Positions 56,566-64,000 of a stretch of 64,000 nt of DNA are shown piece by piece. This DNA is from Pycnococcus provasolii (taxonomy: Eukaryota > Chlorophyta > Pseudoscourfieldiophyceae > Pseudoscourfieldiales), in contig CP150574.1 of the NCBI GenBank assembly GCA_049487715.1, positions 248,001 to 312,000 on the forward strand. The letters are read 5' to 3'. The first letter of the stretch is position 1; every line of letters starts with the position of its first letter. Under the pieces are notes generated by a model. It made no database searches and had not been told where the DNA came from. It saw only the letters and a program-made list of their open reading frames with translations. A program made the position numbers and the translations under genes.

Positions 56566-57300
56566 TTACAACTTCCCCATGTCGCGCTTGATCTGCGCGA
56601 GCATGTCGTCAACATCATTTTTTCGTGCGTTAGCTTGGCGCGCTGCCTCCTCCTTCGCCTTTGCGGCGTCTCTGCGTGCCGCCTCGGCAGCTCGTCGATA
56701 TTCTTCCGCGGCCGATTTTGCGTCACCAGCTCTCCGCTTTGCCTCGTCGGCTGACACGCGCTCCGCCTCGACGGCTGACTGCTCGAGGAAGTCCACGAGT
56801 TCCTCTCCAATGTCTGCGAGTTCCTCCATGAGGCTTTTGGGCGCGGACCCTCCTCGTCGATCTTTTCCTTTTTTGCGCATCGTCTCCCAGTCGCTCGTGA
56901 CGTCGCGAAAGAATTCGTCGAAGCTGTAGTCGTCTTCTTGCTGCCTTTTTGCACCTGGGTTGGACCATCTTTCATAAGCCGACGACGACGCGCCGTACGA
57001 GGATGAGGACGTGTAGGAGGCGCGCGGGCTCCCTCCCTCGTCCGACGTTGCACGCGAGAGAAGCGTGTACGCGTCCTTGAGTTCCGTGAATCTCTGCGCG
57101 GCGCCGGGTGTTCTGTCGACGTCCGGGTGCATTTTGCGTGCCTTGCTTCGGTACGCGGCTTTGATTTCCTTGAGGGATGCGGAGCGGGAGATGCCGAGTA
57201 TGAGGTACGGGTCCGAAGACGCGCGAACGATGACGCACCTACGGCGAGATACACGGGGACGACGAATTCCAGGACGAGACCCCACCGATAAAGTCGCCAT
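56566..57300 (-). CDS. Chloroplast-type DnaJ (J-domain) protein
   Basis: 244 residues from the ATG at 57300. A farther ATG (57408) would add 36 residues read from G-rich promoter sequence. The leader 'MATLSVGSRPGIRRPRVSRR' followed by RCVIVRAS is a textbook plastid transit peptide with a cleavage site near VRA. The J domain (about 30-90) has 'DPYLILGISRSASLKEIKAA', the HPD tripeptide in 'ARKMHPDVD', and 'FTELKDAYTLLS', so it should stimulate stromal Hsp70. The rest is a Ser/Tyr-rich linker and a long Ala/Glu/Arg/Lys helix (about 165-230), probably a coiled coil. There is no zinc finger, so it is a class III J-protein. Confidence 0.87.
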   Translation of the reverse strand: MATLSVGSRPGIRRPRVSRRRCVIVRASSDPYLILGISRSASLKEIKAAYRSKARKMHPDVDRTPGAAQRFTELKDAYTLLSRATSDEGGSPRASYTSSSSYGASSSAYERWSNPGAKRQQEDDYSFDEFFRDVTSDWETMRKKGKDRRGGSAPKSLMEELADIGEELVDFLEQSAVEAERVSADEAKRRAGDAKSAAEEYRRAAEAARRDAAKAKEEAARQANARKNDVDDMLAQIKRDMGKL

Positions 57301-57553
57301 CGTTGGCGATCGAGTCGATATGATATCCGAAATGGAGAAATCCAGACGGATGGCACGACAGCAGGGGGGGGAGTTTGGGGATCCCGGTCCGGCGCGCCAA
57401 CATTCCATAACCAGGAAAGTTCAGCGGAGAAACAACTCCTCGTTACACCTCGTTACAACACCTCGAAACAACCGTCCCCCGCGAGCACATGAATCAAGAA
57501 GAAGATGGCGTCGTGGCGAGGGCGCCAACCCGCCATCCCTCCGCGCGCACACC

Positions 57554-57895
57554 ATGCCGAAGTCCCCCTTCACGCCGGAGTCCAGGGCAGAAGTAAACAA
57601 TGTCTTGGCCAGCCATGTGAACAAGGCCGGTCGTCACGAGCGTAGTCGCGCTGCACTGATCACGCGCGTAATGGAGGTGCTTGAGCCCAAAAAAGTAGAC
57701 AACTTCCGCCTTAAGGCGACGAACTACGTCGACAACCACCTCAAACTCAAGAGGGGGACGAAAGTAAAAACTGATGCAAGGCGCAAAAAAATGGCTGCCT
57801 CAAATTCTGATAGGTACCACAATGGTGGGGGCAAGACTCAGCCGATGCCGCTGATGATGAGCACGCTCGCATGTGCGCGAGTTACGTCGCCATGA
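57554..57895 (+). CDS. Small basic protein, function unknown, next to the mobile-element region
   Basis: 113 residues from the ATG at 57554; the open frame upstream overlaps the J-protein gene antisense and is not believed. Residues 1-80 are Lys/Arg-rich and helical ('SRAEVNNVLASHVNKAGRH', 'FRLKATNYVDNHLKLKRGTK'). The last 30 residues are unlike the rest and run into sequence near the LTR-like DNA, so the true C-terminus may have been lost, or an intron may begin at AG|GTACCA (about 57811). Family not recognised. Confidence 0.5.
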   Translation: MPKSPFTPESRAEVNNVLASHVNKAGRHERSRAALITRVMEVLEPKKVDNFRLKATNYVDNHLKLKRGTKVKTDARRKKMAASNSDRYHNGGGKTQPMPLMMSTLACARVTSP

Positions 57896-57930
57896 TCCGG
57901 TCGGAGTCTCGGATTAGATGTTGGGGAGAA

Positions 57931-58190
57931 TGTTAAGGTTCGGGGTTTCTTTTTGGTTTTCTATTAGGGTTTCCCTTAGGGGATCCCGGTCCTCTTTGTT
58001 TTGGATCTTTATTTGGGTTTCTTGTGGATACCTGTTGGTCTCCACTGGATATTTTTATGGTTTGTCTTAAGTGATAAGGTTAGCTCTGGTTGTGTATGGC
58101 CTCCAATGGCCAACGCGTTTACTTCGTTTACTTTGAGAATGGTTATACATATATAGATTCCTTTTCTTTGGTCTTCTCTTCGTGAGAGCC
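57931..58190. repeat. Candidate older LTR, left part
   Basis: Begins TGTTAAGG after a purine-rich TTGGGGAGAA (or TGTTGGGG from 57919). It contains GGGGTTTC and TATTAGGGTTTC motifs and a TATA-like CATATATAGATTCC (about 58147). It is cut by the younger element at its target site. Its proposed right part is 62712-63033, ending GCAACA. No matching target duplication was found, so this is tentative. Confidence 0.4.
58186..58190. repeat. Target-site duplication GAGCC (left)
   Basis: GAGCC directly left of the element. The same five bases follow it at 62707-62711. Confidence 0.92.
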
Positions 58191-58718
58191 TGACTGAAAC
58201 CCAAGTACTCCAACAACAGCCGTGCCACCTTAAGTGACCTTAAATACAAGGCACACTGGAGTCGGTGTAGAGTAGTGATAACCACTGTGAGTGGCCGCCA
58301 CTAATTAAGACTTGAACTCCCCTCTGACTACGAATCGAGTAGACAGAAGAAAAGGAATGAATCGTTTACAAGGTTCATCGGACGAGCCCATTTAGTGGCT
58401 CGCCTACAGGATGCCTCTGGGCCGTCCGAGGGCCTCAAGAGACACCTCTTCACCACCGTAGACGTGGTGATAAGGCCCTCAATCAAATCTCATCCAAAAC
58501 CAACTCAATCTATGTCCCCACAGACAAATCCAGCGTCCGGGAGCCGCCACTCCTTCACACCATGTCACAAACCCACGTGGCGGAACTCCGAAACCAAACT
58601 CACCCAGAAACCCTAAACGTAACCCTAGACCTAACCCTAGATCCAACCCTAACCCTAAACAAAACCCTAATCCTAGAAACCCCAATCAGAACCTGCGAGA
58701 ACCAAACGCCCTCGCTCA
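58191..58718 (-). repeat. 3' LTR (528 bp)
   Basis: Direct repeat of 62179-62706 with two small changes (GAGTAGACAG versus GGTAGGCAG near 58337, and one A in an A-run near 58684). Preceded on the sense strand by a purine tract GGGAGGAG at 58719-58726. Contains telomere-like units at 58608-58682. Confidence 0.95.
58608..58682 (-). repeat. Telomere-like CCCTAAA tract inside the 3' LTR
   Basis: About nine degenerate CCCTAA/CCCTAAA/CCCTAGA units (TTTAGGG/TTAGGG on the sense strand), near the 5' end of the LTR in sense orientation. Mirrored at 62596-62671. Confidence 0.93.
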
Positions 58719-60240
58719 CTCCTCCCGAGCAGGTCTCGGGTGCCAGCTCCCTGCACAGTGTCCTGTCACGCAACTTGCAGAAATCGTCGCGCGATAGCCC
58801 CTTCGTGAGAAGGCGGCCAACTGATCCTTAGTGTCGATGTAGCGCAACTCCAACACCAAACGTCGTACCTGATCGCGTACGTATTGCAGACGAACGTCGA
58901 TATGTTTGGTGCGTCCGCTGTAAACAATATCGCGCAAGATCGTGATGGCGGCGTATTGTCCTCAATATAACCGTCGGTCCAGGACGATGATGCCAATTCT
59001 CCAAGCGCACGCCTTGCGACATGATGGATGAACAGTTGTCGGCGAGAGCAATGGTTCTGCCTCCGTGCTAGACTTGGCAGTAAGGTGCTGCTTCGTGGAC
59101 TTCCACAGAACGCGCCTTGCTTCCAAAGCGCCCAACATACCAGAAATCGATTTGCGGTCGACCTCTCCGGCAAAGTCAGCGTCCACATAGGCACGCATGT
59201 TGGATGCCAGGCATGCAGGATGAACAGCCCGTAATTGCAGTTGTGCGCAAGTAGCCAAGGATGCGCTCAACTTGTTGCCAATCAGCTGCGGTGGGGCGAG
59301 CCATGCCTTGAGCGGCCGCTCGCGTGGCATATGCAAGATCCGGGCGGCTGAGATTGACCAGGTGGCAGCATGCCCACGGCCTTGCGAAATTGGCCAGCTT
59401 GAACGTCAGAGAGCAAGGGAGACGGCGTTGGCGGCGGTTCGCTGCGCGTAGGCGTGGCGAATGACCGGTGACGTCGGGGAACGTGTCCAAGATGCGTTGA
59501 GCGTATGCCGTCTGGTGGACACGCACTCCAGATGACGAGCGGTGAGCTCATCCGATGATTTGGGTCAGCTCGTCACCGTCCTGCCGCGGAGCTTTCAAAG
59601 CAGCATGCAACGACGATACGCCTCCTCCACATCGGCGGAGCGCTGTGCGAATACGCTGATGTCGTCGACGTAAGTGCTGAGATAGTTCCGGCAGGGAAAT
59701 TCCCTTTGAAAAACAAGCAGGGATCAGCGGCCATGCGCATATCCAGCGTCTCGGAGCACGGACTCCAGATGCAACCAAAATTGCCGGCCGGCGTCGGATT
59801 GCCCATATAACGCTCGATGAGCTCGAAGACATCGCCAGTTCCGTCGTCATAGCCAGGCGGTTGACGGATATAAACCACACGCGTCTGGGGAGTGTTGGCA
59901 TAGGCATTTCCGACATCGAAGCTCATATAAGGGAAGACGCCAGCTCCGTGAAGCGCAATACACATGCGCAAGATGTTAAAGCGATTTGTGCCGAGAATCG
60001 GACGTAACTTCACGTTCACGATCGCCTCGCACGCAGAATCGCGACTTGAATCGCTTGACTTCACCAGTGACCGGATCCAGCTTTTCTATAGGACCAAGTG
60101 GTAGGCAGAATCTCGGCGTTGGGTGGCAAGTCAGCAAGCTGACGCCGCGACCAGCATCCGAGTTCCCAAAGTGATGTGATCTCCTCCATTTCGCCACGGA
60201 CGAAATCGGCAGCGTGGGGGCCGCGCAACATCTCTGCACG
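58719..60240 (-). pseudogene. Copia reverse transcriptase / RNase H, frameshifted
   Basis: The enzyme that would copy element RNA into DNA. Pieces are spread over all three minus-strand frames: 'GEVKRFKSRFCVRGDRE' (about 60020-60080), 'FNILRMCIALHGAGVFP' and 'YIRQPPGYD' (about 59830-59980), the intact YVDD active site in a third frame at 59661-59672, 'VNLSRPDLAYATRAAAQGM' (about 59310-59370), and RNase H 'AYVDADFAGEVDRKSISGML' (about 59140-59200). At least four frame changes are needed to connect them, so this copy cannot make a full enzyme. Confidence 0.85.
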
Positions 60241-61875
60241 ATTGCGCGGGTCTTTCAGCGGCGCCGAGGAACTGCCATATCCGGGCATGTCCTTGATTGC
60301 ATACGTGCACGTCTTAAATCGGATACTCCACGAAGGCTGTTCCGGCCGATTGAAGTCCGCCATCACAGTTGCCATTCGATCGAGCACCGTGACTGTGGGT
60401 TGAGCATCAGACGGGCCTTCGAACGTGTGAGCATGCTCCTCCCGAGTACCATGCTCCGAGAGGATCGTGACCGGCAGTCCTTCGACGTAGAACATCTTTG
60501 TGCGTATCGTGCCGGTGCGTCCCTCGGGCGTGTGCAATTGGAATTCCACGGATCCAACGAGTGGTTCAACCGGCGTCGGATTGACTCCTTCGAGCGTGGC
60601 TCCACTGGATTGCAATTTGCCAACGAAGATGGATTTGTCGCCAGTGGCATTGCAGTCGCTGCAACTGTCCCAAAGAACGCGATGCGTGATGAGCTCCTCC
60701 TGCGTCTTGCGGGGGGGCTGAGTGGCCATATAGGCGGCCGCTTGTGTGCTAATGCGAAATGATTTACGCTCCTGCTGCAGCGCTTCCCAATCGTCTTCGC
60801 CGTCGGTGGTGGCGTGGCCGCCATCGCTGGCGTGGCCCGCGTTGTCCGTGCCGTCGAGGCGTTGCTCCTCCTCCTCGTCGTCGTTGGGAGGCACTTCCGG
60901 CGGCGGCGGCGTGCGCTCGACACGGAACGCGCGTTGCTTGTGCGGCAGCGATTTCCCAGGAGCAGGGAACTTGCCTTCATCTTGGCGCTGCTGGGTGTTG
61001 GGGCATACCCACTTGCCGTCCCGTTCGTCAAATTGACGATGGTCGGGGCTGAGACAGCCGTGACATACCCCGCGCATGTCGACCCGATACGCGCGGTAGA
61101 GGCGTTCTCCTGACGTCAGATACGTGCGATTGCCCGGCCGACGGGGGTTGCGACGTGGCGGCGCGTCAAGCATCCTGCGTTTGCGTAGATCTTCGTCCGT
61201 ATCGGAGATGTCCGCGTCATCCAGGAGGTCACGTATGACCTCAGCCAGGTCGTCGCCGATGAGGCGGCGAGAGAGCTTGGCCCGCGTTTTGAGGTCCGGC
61301 TGCGCGTTCTGGATGAGCTGGATGATCGCGGCCTCGTCGGAGATGTCGATGCCGCAGCGGCGCATCTCAAGCACGTGTCCTTGGAGCTCACGCAGGTAGA
61401 TCGCAACTGAATTCGTGCCTTGCTTGCAACGATGGAATCGTGTCGTCAAGTTCTGCTTCCGGGCCGCCGTCACATTGTGGCGAAAGAACGTCAGCACGGC
61501 GTCGTAGGCCGACTTGGCGTTGTGTGCGGCGTGCACGACTCGTTCAAGTTGCGTGCGATCGACGGCCGGTGCCAGCTTCACGTGCTTCCCGAAGGGTTGC
61601 GTCGTGGCGACAGACTCCTTGATAATGCGGAGAGCTGTCGCGGCACGCGAGTTCTTGGTTGGATCGCTGTCCGCGATGGTAAAACTCAGAAGCTGGTAGT
61701 GCGCGAGGTACGTGTCTAGCGCGCCCTTGAAGATCGGAAAATCGCCGGCGTTGCCGGTGCACTGCGGTTTCGCAGGCGGGGGCAAGTCATCGATCGACTT
61801 TTCTGGGAATTTTCCCTTGCCGACGGTGCCCTCGTCGATGCGCGCCAGTCGGTCTCCGCGAGTAGCGTTGAGCAC
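60061..61875 (-). CDS. Copia Gag-protease open frame (ends in the start of reverse transcriptase)
   Basis: 604 open codons. Gag part: 'LERVVHAAHNAKSAYDAVLT', 'QNLTTRFHRCKQGTNSVAIY' and 'YLRELQGHVLEMRRCGIDIS', the copia UBN2-type capsid. A Cys/His cluster 'CHGCLSPDHRQF...WVC' sits where a zinc knuckle is expected but with unusual spacing. The protease-like site 'VLWDSCSDCNATGD' has Cys where DSGA normally has Gly. The frame then reads directly into the first residues of reverse transcriptase ('FVRGEMEEITSLWELGCW'), with no integrase between, and stops at 60061. The true Gag start is upstream in another frame (62179). Confidence 0.8.
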   Translation of the reverse strand: MLNATRGDRLARIDEGTVGKGKFPEKSIDDLPPPAKPQCTGNAGDFPIFKGALDTYLAHYQLLSFTIADSDPTKNSRAATALRIIKESVATTQPFGKHVKLAPAVDRTQLERVVHAAHNAKSAYDAVLTFFRHNVTAARKQNLTTRFHRCKQGTNSVAIYLRELQGHVLEMRRCGIDISDEAAIIQLIQNAQPDLKTRAKLSRRLIGDDLAEVIRDLLDDADISDTDEDLRKRRMLDAPPRRNPRRPGNRTYLTSGERLYRAYRVDMRGVCHGCLSPDHRQFDERDGKWVCPNTQQRQDEGKFPAPGKSLPHKQRAFRVERTPPPPEVPPNDDEEEEQRLDGTDNAGHASDGGHATTDGEDDWEALQQERKSFRISTQAAAYMATQPPRKTQEELITHRVLWDSCSDCNATGDKSIFVGKLQSSGATLEGVNPTPVEPLVGSVEFQLHTPEGRTGTIRTKMFYVEGLPVTILSEHGTREEHAHTFEGPSDAQPTVTVLDRMATVMADFNRPEQPSWSIRFKTCTYAIKDMPGYGSSSAPLKDPRNRAEMLRGPHAADFVRGEMEEITSLWELGCWSRRQLADLPPNAEILPTTWSYRKAGSGHW

Positions 61876-62179
61876 GTCTTCGAGGTTCTTCTGAACTGTC
61901 TCGAAGGCCGTGCCGTTTCCGTTCTTGATGTTGTCTGCCGTCGAGCTCGTACGGCAGGCCGCGGCGTGCCCGCAGGTAGAGCTGTCCTGGGGAAGCTTGC
62001 TCTCCAGCGCGCTCCTCCAGCTCCCTGAGGGCCTCTTGCGCTTGCGTGCGCTCCTCCTCGCTCGACGAGTGCGCAGCTAGATGTTCAAGGTCAGCTTTGA
62101 CCTCCGGGGTGAGGCTCATGTATTGTTGTTCCATGTTCGATTTATCCGCGGAGCCCTCCGTGGGAGGACCCGGTTCCAT
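61876..62179 (-). pseudogene. Gag N-terminal segment in a different frame
   Basis: An ATG at 62179 overlaps the last base of the 5' LTR and opens a frame encoding an acidic helical segment ('LTPEVKADLEHLAAHSSSEE'). That frame leaves the Gag frame by about 61900-61960, so one frameshift separates the start from the Gag body. The ATG also begins the TGGAACC stretch where a primer-binding site is expected. Confidence 0.6.
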
Positions 62180-62706
62180 GACTGAAACCCAAGTACTCCA
62201 ACAACAGCCGTGCCACCTTAAGTGACCTTAAATACAAGGCACACTGGAGTCGGTGTAGAGTAGTGATAACCACTGTGAGTGGCCGCCACTAATTAAGACT
62301 TGAACTCCCCTCTGACTACGAATCGGTAGGCAGAAGAAAAGGAATGAATCGTTTACAAGGTTCATCGGACGAGCCCATTTAGTGGCTCGCCTACAGGATG
62401 CCTCTGGGCCGTCCGAGGGCCTCAAGAGACACCTCTTCACCACCGTAGACGTGGTGATAAGGCCCTCAATCAAATCTCATCCAAAACCAACTCAATCTAT
62501 GTCCCCACAGACAAATCCAGCGTCCGGGAGCCGCCACTCCTTCACACCATGTCACAAACCCACGTGGCGGAACTCCGAAACCAAACTCACCCAGAAACCC
62601 TAAACGTAACCCTAGACCTAACCCTAGATCCAACCCTAACCCTAAACAAAACCCTAATCCTAGAAACCCCAAATCAGAACCTGCGAGAACCAAACGCCCT
62701 CGCTCA
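62179..62706 (-). repeat. 5' LTR (528 bp)
   Basis: Direct repeat of 58191-58718. On the sense strand it is followed at once by TGGAACCGGGTCC, a candidate primer-binding site starting with TGG. The matching tRNA was not identified. Confidence 0.95.
62596..62671 (-). repeat. Telomere-like CCCTAAA tract inside the 5' LTR
   Basis: Same tract as 58608-58682, unit for unit. Confidence 0.93.
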
Positions 62707-62711
62707 GAGCC
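62707..62711. repeat. Target-site duplication GAGCC (right)
   Basis: Matches 58186-58190. Confidence 0.92.
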
Positions 62712-63033
62712 GTTCCCTCTTGGATTCGATTGGATTCTTTTCGATTGGCTCCCATGAGCCCTCGTTACATGTTACCGTTGTAGCGGGCATGACGAGAGGA
62801 TGTCGACATCCTCCCGTGCCGTGCTTTGCTCTTCCCTCGAGGCCTCACGGTCTCGGGAGGCTCTTTCTTTCCCTTTTTCTCTCTCTTAGTAACGTCATAA
62901 CTTTCTTTCCTTTACTTATTTCTTGTGCACGTCGCACAGTCTTAAGCACCTGTGGCGCGTCTTCTCGCGTCTACCGCTCACGTCTTACTACGCCTAACTA
63001 CTGTTAAGACAACGCCTAAGTTGTCCTGCAACA
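62712..63033. repeat. Candidate older LTR, right part
   Basis: Continues the sequence interrupted at 58190 and ends CCTGCAACA, which could pair with a TGTTG start at 57919. Pyrimidine-rich, no coding. Tentative, because no target duplication brackets 57919 and 63033. Confidence 0.35.
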
Positions 63034-63696
63034 GGAGCCACAGTCCGAAACTCAGCATTTTTGTCCGACCAAATAAGTCGGGCCCGACCATTCTGGTCGG
63101 GATTAGGGGTTTCAATTAGGGCTTTGTCGATCTCAGCCTGTACGCGTCCGTTATGGACGAGGCCGTTGCAGTATTTCTTTGGACACATAGGGGATATTAG
63201 CCATATTCAACCACTGCAACGACCCAACACACCCCACCGACGAAGCTGATAGTAGGGGGGTGGACGGGTTGAGGGAAACTCTTGCAAGGCCGACCCAGCC
63301 TCTTAACTACGAACAGTCACATGTGTTGTGCCGCTTCCGTCGCGAAAAGGCACTCGGGCTCCTCAGAGGATCCAACGTGCGGGACTTCCCTTGCTCCCTT
63401 GCACGCCTCCCTTGCTCCGGAGCTCTGATGCCCATCCGCGTTGCGTCTTCTCTTTCTTCTTACCACTATGATGAACAGGGTGTGGTTCAGGTTCGCATTC
63501 ACGCACACAAGCTCTTCAGTAGCTTTCGTGTCGGTTTGCCACTTCGGCAGCTCTCAACTCAAGAGGCACTCCTCCAGTCTTCATCCTCTCGGAGGCCTCT
63601 CTCCCAGCATTCTCACTCTCATTCTCATTCTCACATCAACATTCAACGTACTGAACCCGGCGTAAGGGAGCCAAAACTCAGATTTCACAAGCAGAC
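63034..63696. other. Intergenic region with hairpin and G-rich motif
   Basis: No gene supported. It contains the hairpin at 63083-63101, then ATTAGGGGTTTCAATTAGGGCTTT (63102-63125), and a short CATTCTCATTCT run near 63610, just upstream of the last gene. Confidence 0.45.
63083..63101. other. Perfect hairpin CCCGACCA-TTC-TGGTCGGG
   Basis: An 8-bp stem with a 3-base loop, followed directly by the ATTAGGGGTTTC motif. A third GTCCGACC and a GTCGGGCC lie just upstream. Confidence 0.8.
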
Positions 63697-64000
63697 ATGG
63701 CGCAGGTGATGTTGACATTCGCGGGGACGTTGGCGACGCTCAAGTCGCGCGCCTTGCCAGCCGCGGCAGTCACCGTGCCATTTATCATCGCGTATGCGTC
63801 GGCGGACCTGCGCATGCACGACGGAATACACAACACGGGATATGCCCTAACCGCGCTCACGCTCTTCGCGGCAGTCGTGATCGGGTACTGGGCCAGCGTC
63901 ATCAAGGACTACGAGGCGTACTTCAAGGCGCGCGTCTGGATGCAGGGGAGCGAGAATAGCCAGCGTCGGCGCCAGAGCTCTCTGTGGCGCACCGAGCTGA
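63697..64000 (+). CDS. Membrane protein, 5' part only (runs off the window)
   Basis: Opens at the ATG at 63697 and stays open to the last base (101 codons). Two hydrophobic segments are visible, 'LPAAAVTVPFIIAYASADL' (about 21-39) and 'GYALTALTLFAAVVIGYWAS' (about 49-68), separated by a short polar loop (RMHDGIHNT). A charged tail follows ('KDYEAYFKARVW', then QRRRQ). This suggests a small two-span or larger membrane protein with the tail on the opposite face. Family not recognised from this fragment. Confidence 0.6.
   Translation, partial: MAQVMLTFAGTLATLKSRALPAAAVTVPFIIAYASADLRMHDGIHNTGYALTALTLFAAVVIGYWASVIKDYEAYFKARVWMQGSENSQRRRQSSLWRTEL

Larger units (their letters stand above)
58191..62706 (-). 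mobile_element. Ty1/copia-type LTR retrotransposon, decayed, integrase not found
   Basis: 4516 bp, sense on the minus strand, with 528-bp LTRs (TGAG...GTCA on the sense strand) and 5-bp target duplications GAGCC. The order along the minus strand is Gag, protease, reverse transcriptase, RNase H. Copia type is shown by 'RRLVLELRYIDTKDQLA' and 'TKHIDVRLQYVRDQ' near the end, 'YAQRILDTFPDVTG', the YVDD site and 'STEAE' in RNase H. The region between protease and reverse transcriptase is only about 150 codons and shows no integrase zinc finger or DDE core. The coding part is broken by several frameshifts, although the LTRs differ by only about four bases. Confidence 0.93.

Noticed and set aside
57065-57553. 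N-terminal extension of the small basic protein
   Set aside because: It runs antisense through the J-protein gene and has no protein-like features.
58195-58718. LTR boundary at TGAAAC (58195)
   Set aside because: Shifting the boundary to TGAC at 58191 keeps identity between the two LTRs and yields a perfect GAGCC target duplication, so 58191 is preferred.

Overview
The window is nuclear DNA of a eukaryote, most likely a small, gene-dense green alga of the prasinophyte type. The evidence is the gene set: a plant-type PRMT10, a G-box-factor-like bZIP, an AP2-type factor, an XEG113-like glycosyltransferase, an organelle RNA-binding RAP protein, and a J-protein with a chloroplast-like leader. 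It also carries TGTAA poly(A) signals downstream of many stop codons and internal tracts of TTTAGGG/TTAGGG. Introns are rare: only two are supported, about 100 and 115 bp, both GT-AG. The species cannot be named from the sequence alone.

Layout: 31 genes are recognisable and they alternate strand almost perfectly (26 of 30 neighbouring pairs are on opposite strands). Most genes therefore share a divergent promoter on one side and a tight convergent 3' junction on the other (14, 54, 72 and 115 bp between some stop codons). From 1 to 14 kb lie a DUF3700/TSJT1-like protein, a coiled-coil protein, PRMT10, a CBS-domain protein, a helical-repeat protein, serine acetyltransferase, a ketopantoate-reductase-like protein and a single-TM protein. 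From 14 to 32 kb lie an acidic EF-hand-like protein, a membrane-anchored nucleoside-hydrolase homologue, a giant protein with four cyclic-nucleotide-binding domains, a bZIP factor, a BRCT plus family-X DNA polymerase, a RAP protein and a small secreted EGF-like protein. From 32 to 48 kb lie a 2OG-Fe(II) oxygenase, an AP2 factor, a G-patch protein, the cytochrome bc1 assembly factor CBP3/UQCC1, a GBF-like bZIP, UFL1, a two-repeat-class low-complexity protein, PIGW/GWT1 and mitochondrial bL27. From 48 to 58 kb lie a carbohydrate sulfotransferase, an XEG113-like glycosyltransferase, a cGMP-dependent protein kinase, a WW/IQ protein, a chloroplast-type J-protein and a small basic protein. The last 6 kb holds a copia-type LTR retrotransposon (58191-62706, identical 5-bp target duplication GAGCC, two near-identical 528-bp LTRs) and the start of a membrane-protein gene that runs off the edge.

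Themes: these are mostly housekeeping genes with no operon-like logic. Two genes point to cyclic-nucleotide signalling: an apicomplexan-like PKG with an N-terminal PH-like domain and four binding modules, and a four-module binding protein without a kinase. Several others (EF-hand-like, WW/IQ, KSxLE-repeat protein) may be ciliary, but that is inference.

Most notable structures: (1) a 4.2-kb block holding the bZIP and polymerase genes, bracketed by direct copies of a roughly 0.4-kb gene-end junction, as if inserted between two formerly adjacent convergent genes; (2) the LTR element, whose LTRs contain telomere-like CCCTAAA tracts, which appears to lack integrase, and which seems to sit in an older LTR-like sequence; (3) a recurring ATTGGGGGTTT / TTCGGGGTT / TTAGGGTTT promoter motif near gene starts, which helps choose start codons; (4) a palindromic TGTAA-TTACA signal serving two convergent genes.
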